62,000 nucleotides of DNA from positions 3,141,922 to 3,203,921 of the forward strand of contig NC_135563.1 of assembly GCF_964340395.1 (NCBI RefSeq), read 5' to 3'. Source of the DNA: Glandiceps talaboti (Eukaryota; Hemichordata; Enteropneusta; Spengelidae). Position numbers and translations under genes: made by a program. Of the stretch, positions 13,883-27,300 are shown in pieces (the stretch's first letter is position 1; the number at the start of each line of letters is the position of its first letter). The notes beneath the pieces were generated by a model that was not told where the DNA came from, ran no database searches, and saw only the letters and a program-made list of their open reading frames with translations.

Positions 13883-15559
13883 GATGGAACTCAAGGTCAC
13901 GGAAGATGACACGAACACAGATGGCAGATGAACACCAGACAGCCAATCAAGAAGTGGAAGAAGTAAGTGAAGATTTTGGTATTGTATAATTACTGAGAAT
14001 GGTCCTTAAATTTTGTTGCCCAATATTTATTGCCATCTCCAATGGAAAGTATAAGTTATCTAAAAGTTCTTTTGTTAGTACTAAGCACACGACAAGTAAT
14101 GACAACCTTATGTCACAAGTAGATTGTAGCAGCCTGAAGACATATTTTGGAGATGAACAGAATTGTATTATCCGTTGTAATATCTTTTCAAAAAGGTTAA
14201 ATTGAGTAGTGGCAACTTTAACAGTAAATATTAGAATCTAAATAACTGTTATTTCATTCCATCAATAAGTTTATACTGTATTGTTTGATTCATTCCTTTC
14301 AGGATGGAACTCAAGGTCACGGAAGATGACACGAACACAGATGGCAGATGAACACCAGACAGCCGATCAAGAAGTGGAAGAAGTAAGTGAAGATTTTGGT
14401 ATTGTATAATTACTGAGAATGGTCCTTAAATTTTGTTGCCCAATATTTATTCCCATCTGCAATGGAAAGTATAAGTTATCTAAATGTTCTTTTGTCAGTA
14501 CTAAGCACACGACAAGTAATGACAACCTTATGTCACAAGTAGATTGTAGCAGACTGAAGACATATTTTGGAGATGAACAGAATTGTATTATCCGTGGTAA
14601 TATCTTTTCAAAAAGGTTAAATTGAGTAGTGGCAAATTTAAGAGTAAATATTAGAATCTAAATAACTGTTATTTCATTCCATCAATAAGTTAATACTGTA
14701 TTGTTTGATTCATTCCTTTCAGGAAGGAACTCAAGGTCACGGAAGATTACACGAACACAGATGGCAGATGAACACCAGACAGCCAATCAAGAAGTGGAAG
14801 AAGTAAGTGAAGATTTTGGTATTGTATAATTACTGAGAATGGTCATTACATTTTGTTGCCCAATATTTATTCCCATCTGCAATGGAAAGTATAAGTTATC
14901 AAAAAGTTCTTTTGTCAGTACTAAGCACACGACACGTAATGACAACCTTATGTTACAAGTAGATTGTAGCAGAATGAAGAAATATTGGAGATGAATAAAA
15001 TTGTATTATCCGTGGTAATATCTTTTCAAAAAGGTTAAATTGAGTAGTGGGAACTTTAAGAGTAAATATTAGAATCTAAATAACTGTTATTTCAGTCCAT
15101 CAATAAGTTTATACTGTATTATTTGATTCATTCCTTTCAGGATGGAACTCAAGGTCACGGAAGATGACACGAACAAAGATGGCAGATGAACACCAGACAG
15201 CCAATCAAGAAGTGGAAGAAGTAAGTGAAGATTTTGGAATTGTATAATTACTGAGAATGGTCATTAAATTTTGTTGCCCAATATTTCTTCCCATCTGCAA
15301 TGGAAAGTATAAGTTATGAAAAAGTTCTTTTGTAAGTAATAAACACTCAACAAGTACTGACAACCTTATGTCACAAGTAGATTGTAGCAGAATGAAGAAA
15401 TATTTTGGAGATGAACAGAATTGTCTTATCCGTAGTAATATCTTTTCAAAAGGTTAAATTGAGTAATGGCAACTTTAAGAGTAAATATTAGTATCTAAAT
15501 AACTGTTATTTCATTCCATCAATAAGTTTATACTGTATTGTTTGATTCATTCCTTTCAG
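13883..15559 (+). repeat. Partial third copy of the 3341-bp block (units 32-35)
   Basis: Exon starts 13883, 14303, 14723 and 15141 match units starting at 11374 (offset 2509 bp) and 8033, so the two-unit segment 10542-11373 was not included in this step. The ATG-less exon recurs at 14723. New private changes are attacattttg (near 14846) and gaacaaagat in the exon at 15141. The latter then appears in the next block, so this copy preceded the following duplication. Confidence 0.88.
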
Positions 15560-17656
15560 GATGGAACTCAAGGTCACGGAAGATGACACGAACACAGATG
15601 GCAGATGAACACCAGACAGCCAATCAAGAAGTGGAAGAAGTAAGTGAAGATTTTGGAATTGTATAATTACTGAGAATGGTCATTAAATTTTGTTGCCCAA
15701 TATTTATTGCCATCTGCAATGGAAAGTATAAGTTATCTAAAAGTTCTTTTGTCAGTACTAAGCACACGACAAGTAATGACAACCTTATGTCACAAGTAGA
15801 TTGTAGCAGAATGAAGACATATTTTGGAGATGAACAGAATTGTATTATCCGTGGTAATATCTTTTCAAAAAGGTTAAATTGAGTAGTGGCAACTTTAAGA
15901 GTAAATATTAGAATCTAAATAACTGTTATTTCATTCCATCAATAAGTTTATACTGTATTGTTTAATTCATTCCTTTCAGGATGGAACTCAAAGTCACGGA
16001 AGATGACACGAACACAGATGGCAGATGAACACCAGACAGCCAATCAAGAAGTGGAAGAAGTAAGTGAAGATTTTGGTATTGTATAATTACTGAGAATGGT
16101 CATTAAATTTTGTTGCCCAATATTTCTTCCCATCTGCAATGGAAAGTATAAGTTATCTAAAAGTTCTTTTGTCAGTACTAAGCACACGACAAGTAATGAC
16201 AACCTTATGTCACAAGTAGATTGTAGGAAAATGAAGACATATTTTGGAGATGAACAGAATTGTATTATCCGTGGTAATATCTTTTCAAAAAGGTTAAATT
16301 GAGTAGTGGCAACTTTAAGAGTAAATATTAGAATCTAAATAACTGTTATTTCATTCCATCAATAAGTTTATACTGTATTGTTTGATTCATTCCTTTCAGG
16401 ATGGAACTCAAGGTCACGGAAGATGACACGAACACAGATGGCAGATGAACACCAGACAGCCGATCAAGAAGTGGAAGAAGTAAGTGAAGATTTTGGTATT
16501 GTATAATTACTGAGAATGGTCCTTAAATTTTGTTGCCCAATATTTATTCCCATCTGCAATGGAAAGTATAAGTTATCTAAAAGTTCTTTTGTCAGTACTA
16601 AGCACACGACAAGTAATGACAACCTTATGTCACAAGTAGATTGTAGCAGACTGAAGACATATTTTGGAGATGAACAGAATTGTATTATCCGTGGTAATAT
16701 CTTTTCAAAAAGGTTAAATTGAGTAGTGGCAAATTTAAGAGTAAATATTAGAATCTAAATAACTGTTATATCATTCCATCAATAAGTTAATACTGTATTG
16801 TTTGATTCATTCCTTTCAGGATGGAACTCAAGGTCACGGAAGATTACACGAACACAGATGGCAGATGAACACCAGACAGCCAATCAAGAAGTGGAAGAAG
16901 TAAGTGAAGATTTTGGTATTGTATAATTACTGAGAATGGTCATTAAATTTTGTTGCCCAATATTTCTTCCCATCTGCAATGGAAAGTATAAGTTATCAAA
17001 AAGTTCTTTTGTCAGTACTAAGCACACGACACGTAATGACAACCTTATGTTACAAGTAGATTGTAACAGAATGAAGAAATATTGGAGATGAATAAAATTG
17101 TATTATCCGTGGTAATATCTTTTCAAAAAGGTTAAATTGAGTAGTGGGAACTTTAAGAGTAAATATTAGAATCTAAATAACTGTTATTTCAGTCCATCAA
17201 TAAGTTTATACTGTATTATTTGATTCATTCCTTTCAGGATGGAACTCAAGGTCACGGAAGATGACACGAACAAAGATGGCAGATGAACACCAGACAGCCA
17301 ATCAAGAAGTGGAAGAAGTAAGTGAAGATTTTGGAATTGTATAATTACTGAGAATGGTCATTAAATTTTGTTGCCCAATATTTCTTCCCATCTGCAATGG
17401 AAAGTATAAGTTATGAAAAAGTTCTTTTGTAAGTAATAAACACTCAACAAGTACTGACAACCTTATGTCACAAGTAGATTGTAGCAGAATGAAGAAATAT
17501 TTTGGAGATGAACAGAATTGTCTTATCCGTAGTAATATCTTTTCAAAAGGTTAAATTGAGTAATGGCAACTTTAAGAGTAAATATTAGTATCTAAATAAC
17601 TGTTATTTCATTCCATCAATAAGTTTATACTGTATTGTTTGATTCATTCCTTTCAG
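15560..17656 (+). repeat. 2097-bp higher-order repeat, copy 1 (units 36-40)
   Basis: Exon starts 15560, 15980, 16400, 16820 and 17238. Diagnostic marks are ctcaaagtcacgg in the exon at 15980, ttgtaggaaaatg near 16220, gttatatcattcc near 16766, agattacacg in exon 16820 and ttgtaacagaatg near 17060. The gaacaaagat mark at 15171 recurs at 17268, also 2097 bp later, so the duplicated tract starts a little before 15560. Confidence 0.9.
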
Positions 17657-18916
17657 GATGGAACTCAAGGTCACGGAAGATGACACGAACACAGATGGCA
17701 GATGAACACCAGACAGCCAATCAAGAAGTGGAAGAAGTAAGTGAAGATTTTGGAATTGTATAATTACTGAGAATGGTCATTAAATTTTGTTGCCCAATAT
17801 TTATTGCCATCTGCAATGGAAAGTATAAGTTATCTAAAAGTTCTTTTGTCAGTACTAAGCACACGACAAGTAATGACAACCTTATGTCACAAGTAGATTG
17901 TAGCAGAATGAAGACATATTTTGGAGATGAACAGAATTGTATTATCCGTGGTAATATCTTTTCAAAAAGGTTAAATTGAGTAGTGGCAACTTTAAGAGTA
18001 AATATTAGAATCTAAATAACTGTTATTTCATTCCATCAATAAGTTTATACTGTATTGTTTAATTCATTCCTTTCAGGATGGAACTCAAAGTCACGGAAGA
18101 TGACACGAACACAGATGGCAGATGAACACCAGACAGCCAATCAAGAAGTGGAAGAAGTAAGTGAAGATTTTGGTATTGTATAATTACTGAGAATGGTCAT
18201 TAAATTTTGTTGCCCAATATTTCTTCCCATCTGCAATGGAAAGTATAAGTTATCTAAAAGTTCTTTTGTCAGTACTAAGCACACGACAAGTAATGACAAC
18301 CTTATGTCACAAGTAGATTGTAGGAAAATGAAGACATATTTTGGAGATGAACAGAATTGTATTATCCGTGGTAATATCTTTTCAAAAAGGTTAAATTGAG
18401 TAGTGGCAACTTTAAGAGTAAATATTAGAATCTAAATAACTGTTATTTCATTCCATCAATAAGTTTATACTGTATTGTTTGATTCATTCCTTTCAGGATG
18501 GAACTCAAGGTCACGGAAGATGACACGAACACAGATGGCAGATGAACACCAGACAGCCGATCAAGAAGTGGAAGAAGTAAGTGAAGATTTTGGTATTGTA
18601 TAATTACTGAGAATGGTCCTTAAATTTTGTTGCCCAATATTTATTCCCATCTGCAATGGAAAGTATAAGTTATCTAAAAGTTCTTTTGTCAGTACTAAGC
18701 ACACGACAAGTAATGACAACCTTATGTCACAAGTAGATTGTAGCAGACTGAAGACATATTTTGGAGATGAACAGAATTGTATTATCCGTGGTAATATCTT
18801 TTCAAAAAGGTTAAATTGAGTAGTGGCAAATTTAAGAGTAAATATTAGAATCTAAATAACTGTTATATCATTCCATCAATAAGTTAATACTGTATTGTTT
18901 GATTCATTCCTTTCAG
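17657..18916 (+). repeat. 2097-bp higher-order repeat, copy 2 (units 41-43)
   Basis: Exon starts 17657, 18077 and 18497 correspond to 15560, 15980 and 16400. The ctcaaagtcacgg and taggaaaatg marks are shared. The copy continues into unit 44 (18917), which is also the first unit of the next, shorter higher-order repeat, so the two patterns overlap there. Confidence 0.88.
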
Positions 18917-21900
18917 GATGGAACTCAAGGTCACGGAAGATTACACGAACACAGATGGCAGATGAACACCAGACAGCCAATCAAGAAGTGGAAGAAGTAA
19001 GTGAAGATTTTGGTATTGTATAATTACTGAGAATGGTCATTAAATTTTGTTGCCCAATATTTCTTCCCATCTGCAATGGAAAGTATAAGTTATCAAAAAG
19101 TTCTTTTGTCAGTACTAAGCACACGACACGTAATGACAACCTTATGTTACAAGTAGATTGTAACAGAATGAAGAAATATTGGAGATGAATAAAATTGTAT
19201 TATCCGTGTTAATATCTTTTCAAAAAGGTTAAATTGAGTAATGGCAACTTGTAAGAGTAAATATTAGAATACTGCTATTTCATTCCATCAATAAGTTTAT
19301 ACTGTATTGTTTGATTCATTCCTTTCAGGATGGAACTCAAGGTCACGGAAGATGACACGAACACAGATGGCAGATGAACACCAGACAGCCAATCAAGAAG
19401 TGGAAGAAGTAAGTGAAGATTTTGGAATTGTATAATTACTAAGAATGGTCATTAAAGTTTGTTGCCCAATATTTATTCCCATCTGCAATGGAAAGTATAA
19501 GTTATCTAAAAGTTCTTTTGTCAGTACTAAGCACACGACACGTAATGACAACCTTATGTCACAAGTAGATTGTAGCAGAATGAAGAAATATTGGAGATGA
19601 ATAGAATTGTATTATCCGTGGTAATATCTTTTCAAAAAGGTTAAAGTGAGTAGTGGCAACTTGTAAGAGTAAATATTAGAATACTGCTATTTCATTCCAT
19701 CAATAAATTTATACTGTATTGTTTGATTCATTCCCTTCAGGATGGAACTCAAGGTCACGGAAGATGACACGAACACAGATGGCAGATGAACACCAGACAG
19801 CCAATCAAGAAGTGGAAGAAGTAAGTGAAGATTTTGGAATTGTATAATTACTGAGAATGGTCATTAAATTTTGTTGCCCAATATTTATTGCCATCTGCAA
19901 TGGAAAGTATAAGTTATCTAAAAGTTCTTTTGTCAGTACTAAGCACACGACAAGTAATGACAACCTTATGTCACAAGTAGATTGTAGCAGAATGAAGACA
20001 TATTTTGGAGATGAACAGAATTGTATTATCCGTGGTAATATCTTTTCAAATAGGTTAAATTGAGTAGTGGCAACTTTAAGAATAAATATTAGAATCTAAA
20101 TAACTGTTATATCATTCCATCAATAAGTTTATACTGTATTGTTTGATTCATTCCTTTCAGGATGGAACTCAAGGTCACGGAAGATTACACGAACACAGAT
20201 GGCAGATGAACACCAGACAGCCAATCAAGAAGTGGAAGAAGTAAGTGAAGATTTTGGTATTGTATAATTACTGAGAATGGTCATTAAATTTTGTTGCCCA
20301 ATATTTCTTCCCATCTGCAATGGAAAGTATAAGTTATCAAAAAGTTCTTTTGTCAGTACTAAGCACACGACACGTAATGACAACCTTATGTTACAAGTAG
20401 ATTGTAACAGAATGAAGAAATATTGGAGATGAATAAAATTGTATTATCCGTGTTAATATCTTTTCAAAAAGGTTAAATTGAGTAATGGCAACTTGTAAGA
20501 GTAAATATTAGAATACTGCTATTTCATTCCATCAATAAGTTTATACTGTATTGTTTGATTCATTCCTTTCAGGATGGAACTCAAGGTCACGGAAGATGAC
20601 ACGAACACAGATGGCAGATGAACACCAGACAGCCAATCAAGAAGTGGAAGAAGTAAGTGAAGATTTTGGAATTGTATAATTACTAAGAATGGTCATTAAA
20701 GTTTGTTGCCCAATATTTATTCCCATCTGCAATGGAAAGTATAAGTTATCTAAAAGTTCTTTTGTCAGTACTAAGCACACGACACGTAATGACAACCTTA
20801 TGTCACAAGTAGATTGTAGCAGAATGAAGAAATATTGGAGATGAATAGAATTGTATTATCCGTGGTAATATCTTTTCAAAAAGGTTAAAGTGAGTAGTGG
20901 CAACTTGTAAGAGTAAATATTAGAATACTGCTATTTCATTCCATCAATAAATTTATACTGTATTGTTTGATTCATTCCCTTCAGGATGGAACTCAAGGTC
21001 ACGGAAGATGACACGAACACAGATGGCAGATGAACACCAGACAGCCAATCAAGAAGTGGAAGAAGTAAGTGAAGATTTTGGAATTGTATAATTACTGAGA
21101 ATGGTCATTAAATTTTGTTGCCCAATATTTATTGCCATCTGCAATGGAAAGTATAAGTTATCTAAAAGTTCTTTTGTCAGTACTAAGCACACGACAAGTA
21201 ATGACAACCTTATGTCACAAGTAGATTGTAGCAGAATGAAGACATATTTTGGAGATGAACAGAATTGTATTATCCGTGGTAATATCTTTTCAAATAGGTT
21301 AAATTGAGTAGTGGCAACTTTAAGAATAAATATTAGAATCTAAATAACTGTTATATCATTCCATCAATAAGTTTATACTGTATTGTTTGATTCATTCCTT
21401 TCAGGATGGAACTCAAGGTCACGGAAGATTACACGAACACAGATGGCAGATGAACACCAGACAGCCAATCAAGAAGTGGAAGAAGTAAGTGAAGATTTTG
21501 GTATTGTATAATTACTGAGAATGGTCATTAAATTTTGTTGCCCAATATTTCTTCCCATCTGCAATGGAAAGTATAAGTTATCAAAAAGTTCTTTTGTCAG
21601 TACTAAGCACACGACACGTAATGACAACCTTATGTTACAAGTAGATTGTAACAGAATGAAGAAATATTGGAGATGAATAAAATTGTATTATCCGTGTTAA
21701 TATCTTTTCAAAAAGGTTAAATTGAGTAATGGCAACTTGTAAGAGTAAATATTAGAATACTGCTATTTCATTCCATCAATAAGTTTATACTGTATTGTTT
21801 GATTCATTCCTTTCAGGATGGAACTCAAGGTCACGGAAGATGACACGAACACAGATGGCAGATGAACACCAGACAGCCAATCAAGAAGTGGAAGAAGTAA

Positions 21901-22648
21901 GTGAAGATTTTGGAATTGTATAATTACTAAGAATGGTCATTAAAGTTTGTTGCCCAATATTTATTCCCATCTGCAATGGAAAGTATAAGTTATCTAAAAG
22001 TTCTTTTGTCAGTACTAAGCACACGACACGTAATGACAACCTTATGTCACAAGTAGATTGTAGCAGAATGAAGAAATATTGGAGATGAATAGAATTGTAT
22101 TATCCGTGGTAATATCTTTTCAAAAAGGTTAAAGTGAGTAGTGGCAACTTGTAAGAGTAAATATTAGAATACTGCTATTTCATTCCATCAATAAATTTAT
22201 ACTGTATTGTTTGATTCATTCCCTTCAGGATGGAACTCAAGGTCACGGAAGATGACACGAACACAGATGGCAGATGAACACCAGACAGCCAATCAAGAAG
22301 TGGAAGAAGTAAGTGAAGATTTTGGAATTGTATAATTACTGAGAATGGTCATTAAATTTTGTTGCCCAATATTTATTGCCATCTGCAATGGAAAGTATAA
22401 GTTATCTAAAAGTTCTTTTGTCAGTACTAAGCACACGACAAGTAATGACAACCTTATGTCACAAGTAGATTGTAGCAGAATGAAGACATATTTTGGAGAT
22501 GAACAGAATTGTATTATCCGTGGTAATATCTTTTCAAATAGGTTAAATTGAGTAGTGGCAACTTTAAGAATAAATATTAGAATCTAAATAACTGTTATTT
22601 CATTCCATCAATAAGTTTATACTGTATTGTTTGATTCATTCCTTTCAG
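18917..22648 (+). repeat. 1244-bp higher-order repeat, three copies (B-B-A trimer)
   Basis: Three copies at 18917-20160, 20161-21404 and 21405-22648, each 412+412+420 bp. Exon starts are 18917, 19329, 19741; 20161, 20573, 20985; 21405, 21817, 22229. Slot 1 always has agattacacg in the exon, ttgtaacagaatg and ccgtgttaat. Slot 2 always has attactaagaatggtcattaaagtttg and an intron ending in cccttcag. Slot 3 has caaataggttaaattg. Copies appear almost identical by eye. Confidence 0.94.
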
Positions 22649-24304
22649 GATGGAACTCAAGGTCACGGAAGATGACACGAACACAGATGGCAGATGAACA
22701 CCAGACAGCCAATCAAGAAGTGGAAGAAGTAAGTGAAGATTTTGGAATTGTATAATTACTGAGAATGGTCATTAAAGTTTGCTGCCCAATATTTATTGCC
22801 ATCTGCAATGGAAAGTATAAGTTATCTAAAAGTTCTTTTGTCAGTACTAAACACACGACACGTAATAACAACCTTATGTCACAAGTAGATTGTAGCAGAA
22901 TGAAGAAATATTGGAGATGAATAGAATTGTATTATCCGTGGTAATATCTTTTCAAAAAGGTTAAAGTGAGTAATGGCAACTTGTAAGAGTAAATATTAGA
23001 ATACTGCTATTTCATTCCATCAATAAGTTTATACTGTATTGTTTGATTCATTGCTTTCAGGATGGAACTCAAGGTAACGGAAGATGACACGAACACAGAT
23101 GGCAGATGAACACCAGACTGCCAATCAAGAAGTGGAAGAAGTAAGTGAAGATTTTGGTATTGTATAATTACTGAGAATGGTCATTAAATTTTGTTACCCA
23201 ATATTTATTCCCATCTGCAATGGAAAGTATAAGTTATCTAAAAGTTCTTTTGTCAGTACTAAGCACACGGCAAGTAATGACAACCATATGTTACAAGTAG
23301 ATTGTAGCAGAATGAAGAAATATTGGAGATGAATAGAATTGTATTATCCGTGGTAATATCTTTTCAAAAAGGTTAAAGTGAGTAGTGGCATTTTGTAAGA
23401 GTAAATATTAAAATACTGTTATTTCATTCCTTCAATAAGTTTATACTGTATTGTTTGATTCATTCCTTTCAGGATGGAACTCAAGGTCACGGAAGATGAC
23501 ACGAACACAGATGGCAGATGAACACCAGACAGCCAATTAAGAAGTGGAAGAAGTAAGTGAAGATTTTGGTATTGTATAATTACTGAGAATGGTCATTAAA
23601 TTTTGTTGCCCAATATTTATTCCCATCTGCAATGGAAAGTATAAGTTATCTAAAAGTTCTTTTGTCAGTACTAAGCACACGACACGTAATGACAACCTTA
23701 TGTTACAAGTAGATTGTAGCAGAATGAAGACATATTTTGGAGATGAACAGAATTGTATTATCCGTGGTAATATCTTTTCAAAAAGGTTAAATTGAGTAGT
23801 GGCAACTTTAAGAATAAATATTAGAATCTAAATAACTCTTAGTTCATTCCATCAAGAAGTTTATACTGTATTGTTTGATTAATTCCTTTCAGGATGGAAC
23901 TCAAGGTCACGGAAGATGACACGAACACAGATGGCAGATGAACACCAGACAGCCAATCAAGAAGTGGAAGAAGTAAGTGAAGATTTTGGAATTGTATAAT
24001 TACTGAGAATGGTCATTAAACTTTGTTGCCCAATATTTATTGCCATCTGCAATGGAAAGTATAAGTTATCTAAAAGTTCTTTTGTCAGTACTAAGCACAC
24101 GACACGTAATGACAACCTTATGTTACAAGTAGATTGTAGCAGAATGAAGAAATATTGGAGATGAATAAAATTGTATTATCCGTGGTAATATCTTTTCAAA
24201 AAGGTTAAATTGAGTAGTGGCAACTTGTAAGAGTAAATATTAGAATACTGCTATTTCATTCCATCAATAAGTTTATACTGTATTGTTTGATTCATTCCTT
24301 TCAG
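22649..24304 (+). repeat. Array segment, units 53-56
   Basis: Exon starts 22649, 23061, 23473 and 23893. Unit 23061 introduces a distinctive class (class C here): exon with aaggtaacgg and agactgcc, then gttacccaat, cacacggcaagtaatg and gtggcattttgtaagag. Class C recurs many times between 30129 and 45087. Exon 23473 has gccaattaag, and its intron ends with cttagttcattccatcaagaag and gattaattcc. Confidence 0.88.
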
Positions 24305-27300
24305 GATGGAACTCAAGGTCACGGAAGATGACACGAACACAGATGGCAGATGAACACCAGACAGCCAATCAAGAAGTGGAAGAAGTAAGTGAAGATTTTG
24401 GTATTGTATAATTACTGAGAATGGTCCTTAAATTTTGTTGCCCAATATTTATTGCCATCTCCAATGGAAAGTATAAGTTATCTAAAAGTTCTTTTGTCAG
24501 TAGTAAGCACACGACAAGTAATGACAACCTTATGTCACAAGTAGATTGTAGCAGAATGAAGACATATTTTGGAGATGAACAGAATTGTATTATCCGTGGT
24601 AATATCTTTTCAAAAAGGTTAAATTGAGTAGTGGCAACTTTAACAGTAAATATTAGAATCTAAATAACTGTTATTTCATTCCATCAATAAGTTTATACTG
24701 TATTGTTTGATTCATTCCTTTCAGGATGGAACTCAAGGTCACGGAAGATGACACGAACACAGATGGCAGATGAACACCAGACAGCCGATCAAGAAGTGGA
24801 AGAAGTAAGTGAAGATTTTGGTATTGTATAATTACTGAGAATGGTCCTTAAATTTTGTTGCCCAATATTTATTCCCATCTGCAATGGAAAGTATAAGTTA
24901 TCTAAAAGTTCTTTTGTCAGTACTAAGCACACGACAAGTAATGACAACCTTATGTCACAAGTAGATTGTAGCAGACTGAAGACATATTTTGGAGATGAAC
25001 AGAATTGTATTATCCGTGGTAATATCTTTTCAAAAAGGTTAAATTGAGTAGTGGCAAATTTAAGAGTAAATATTAGAATCTAAATAACTGTTATTTCATT
25101 CCATCAATAAGTTAATACTGTATTGTTTGATTCATTCCTTTCAGGATGGAACTCAAGGTCACGGAAGATTACACGAACACAGATGGCAGATGAACACCAG
25201 ACAGCCAATCAAGAAGTGGAAGAAGTAAGTGAAGATTTTGGTATTGTATAATTACTGAGAATGGTCATTAAATTTTGTTGCCCAATATTTCTTCCCATCT
25301 GCAATGGAAAGTATAAGTTATCTAAAAGTTCTTTTGTCAGTACTAAGCACACGACACGTAATGACAACCTTATCTTACAAGTAGATTGTAACAGAATGAA
25401 GAAATATTGGAGATGAATAAAATTGTATTATCCGTGTTAATATCTTTTCAAAAAGGTTAAATTGAGTAATGGCAACTTGTAAGAGTAAATATTAGAATAC
25501 TGCTATTTCATTCCATCAATAAGTTTATACTGTATTGTTTGATTCATTCCTTTCAGGATGGAACTCAAGGTCACGGAAGATGACACGAACACAGATGGCA
25601 GATGAACACCAGACAGCCAATCAAGAAGTGGAAGAAGTAAGTGAAGATTTTGGAATTGTATAATTACTAAGAATGGTCATTAAAGTTTGTTGCCCAATAT
25701 TTATTCCCATCGGCAATGGAAAGTATAAGTTATCTAAAAGTTCTTTTGTCAGTACTAAGCACACGACACGTAATGACAACCTTATGTCACAAGTAGATTG
25801 TAGCAGAATGAAGAAATATTGGAGATGAATAGAATTGTATTATCCGTGGTAATATCTTTTCAAAAAGGTTAAAGTGAGTAGTGGCAACTTGTAAGAGTAA
25901 ATATTAGAATACTGCTATTTCATTCCATCAATAAATTTATACTGTATTGTTTGATTCATTCCCTTCAGGATGGAACTCAAGGTCACGGAAGATGACACGA
26001 ACACAGATGGCAGATGAACACCAGACAGCCAATCAAGAAGTGGAAGAAGTAAGTGAAGATTTTGGTATTGTATAATTACTGAGAATGGTCCTTAAATTTT
26101 GTTGCCCAATATTTATTGCCATCTCCAATGGAAAGTATAAGTTATCTAAAAGTTCTTTTGTCAGTAGTAAGCACACGACAAGTAATGACAACCTTATGTC
26201 ACAAGTAGATTGTAGCAGAATGAAGACATATTTTGGAGATGAACAGAATTGTATTATCCGTGGTAATATCTTTTCAAAAAGGTTAAATTGAGTAGTGGCA
26301 ACTTTAACAGTAAATATTAGAATCTAAATAACTGTTATTTCATTCCATCAATAAGTTTATACTGTATTGTTTGATTCATTCCTTTCAGGATGGAACTCAA
26401 GGTCACGGAAGATGACACGAACACAGATGGCAGATGAACACCAGACAGCCGATCAAGAAGTGGAAGAAGTAAGTGAAGATTTTGGTATTGTATAATTACT
26501 GAGAATGGTCCTTAAATTTTGTTGCCCAATATTTATTCCCATCTGCAATGGAAAGTATAAGTTATCTAAAAGTTCTTTTGTCAGTACTAAGCACACGACA
26601 AGTAATGACAACCTTATGTCACAAGTAGATTGTAGCAGACTGAAGACATATTTTGGAGATGAACAGAATTGTATTATCCGTGGTAATATCTTTTCAAAAA
26701 GGTTAAATTGAGTAGTGGCAAATTTAAGAGTAAATATTAGAATCTAAATAACTGTTATTTCATTCCATCAATAAGTTAATACTGTATTGTTTGATTCATT
26801 CCTTTCAGGATGGAACTCAAGGTCACGGAAGATTACACGAACACAGATGGCAGATGAACACCAGACAGCCAATCAAGAAGTGGAAGAAGTAAGTGAAGAT
26901 TTTGGTATTGTATAATTACTGAGAATGGTCATTAAATTTTGTTGCCCAATATTTCTTCCCATCTGCAATGGAAAGTATAAGTTATCTAAAAGTTCTTTTG
27001 TCAGTACTAAGCACACGACACGTAATGACAACCTTATGTTACAAGTAGATTGTAACAGAATGAAGAAATATTGGAGATGAATAAAATTGTATTATCCGTG
27101 TTAATATCTTTTCAAAAAGGTTAAATTGAGTAATGGCAACTTGTAAGAGTAAATATTAGAATACTGCTATTTCATTCCATCAATAAGTTTATACTGTATT
27201 GTTTGATTCATTCCTTTCAGGATGGAACTCAAGGTCACGGAAGATGACACGAACACAGATGGCAGATGAACACCAGACAGCCAATCAAGAAGTGGAAGAA

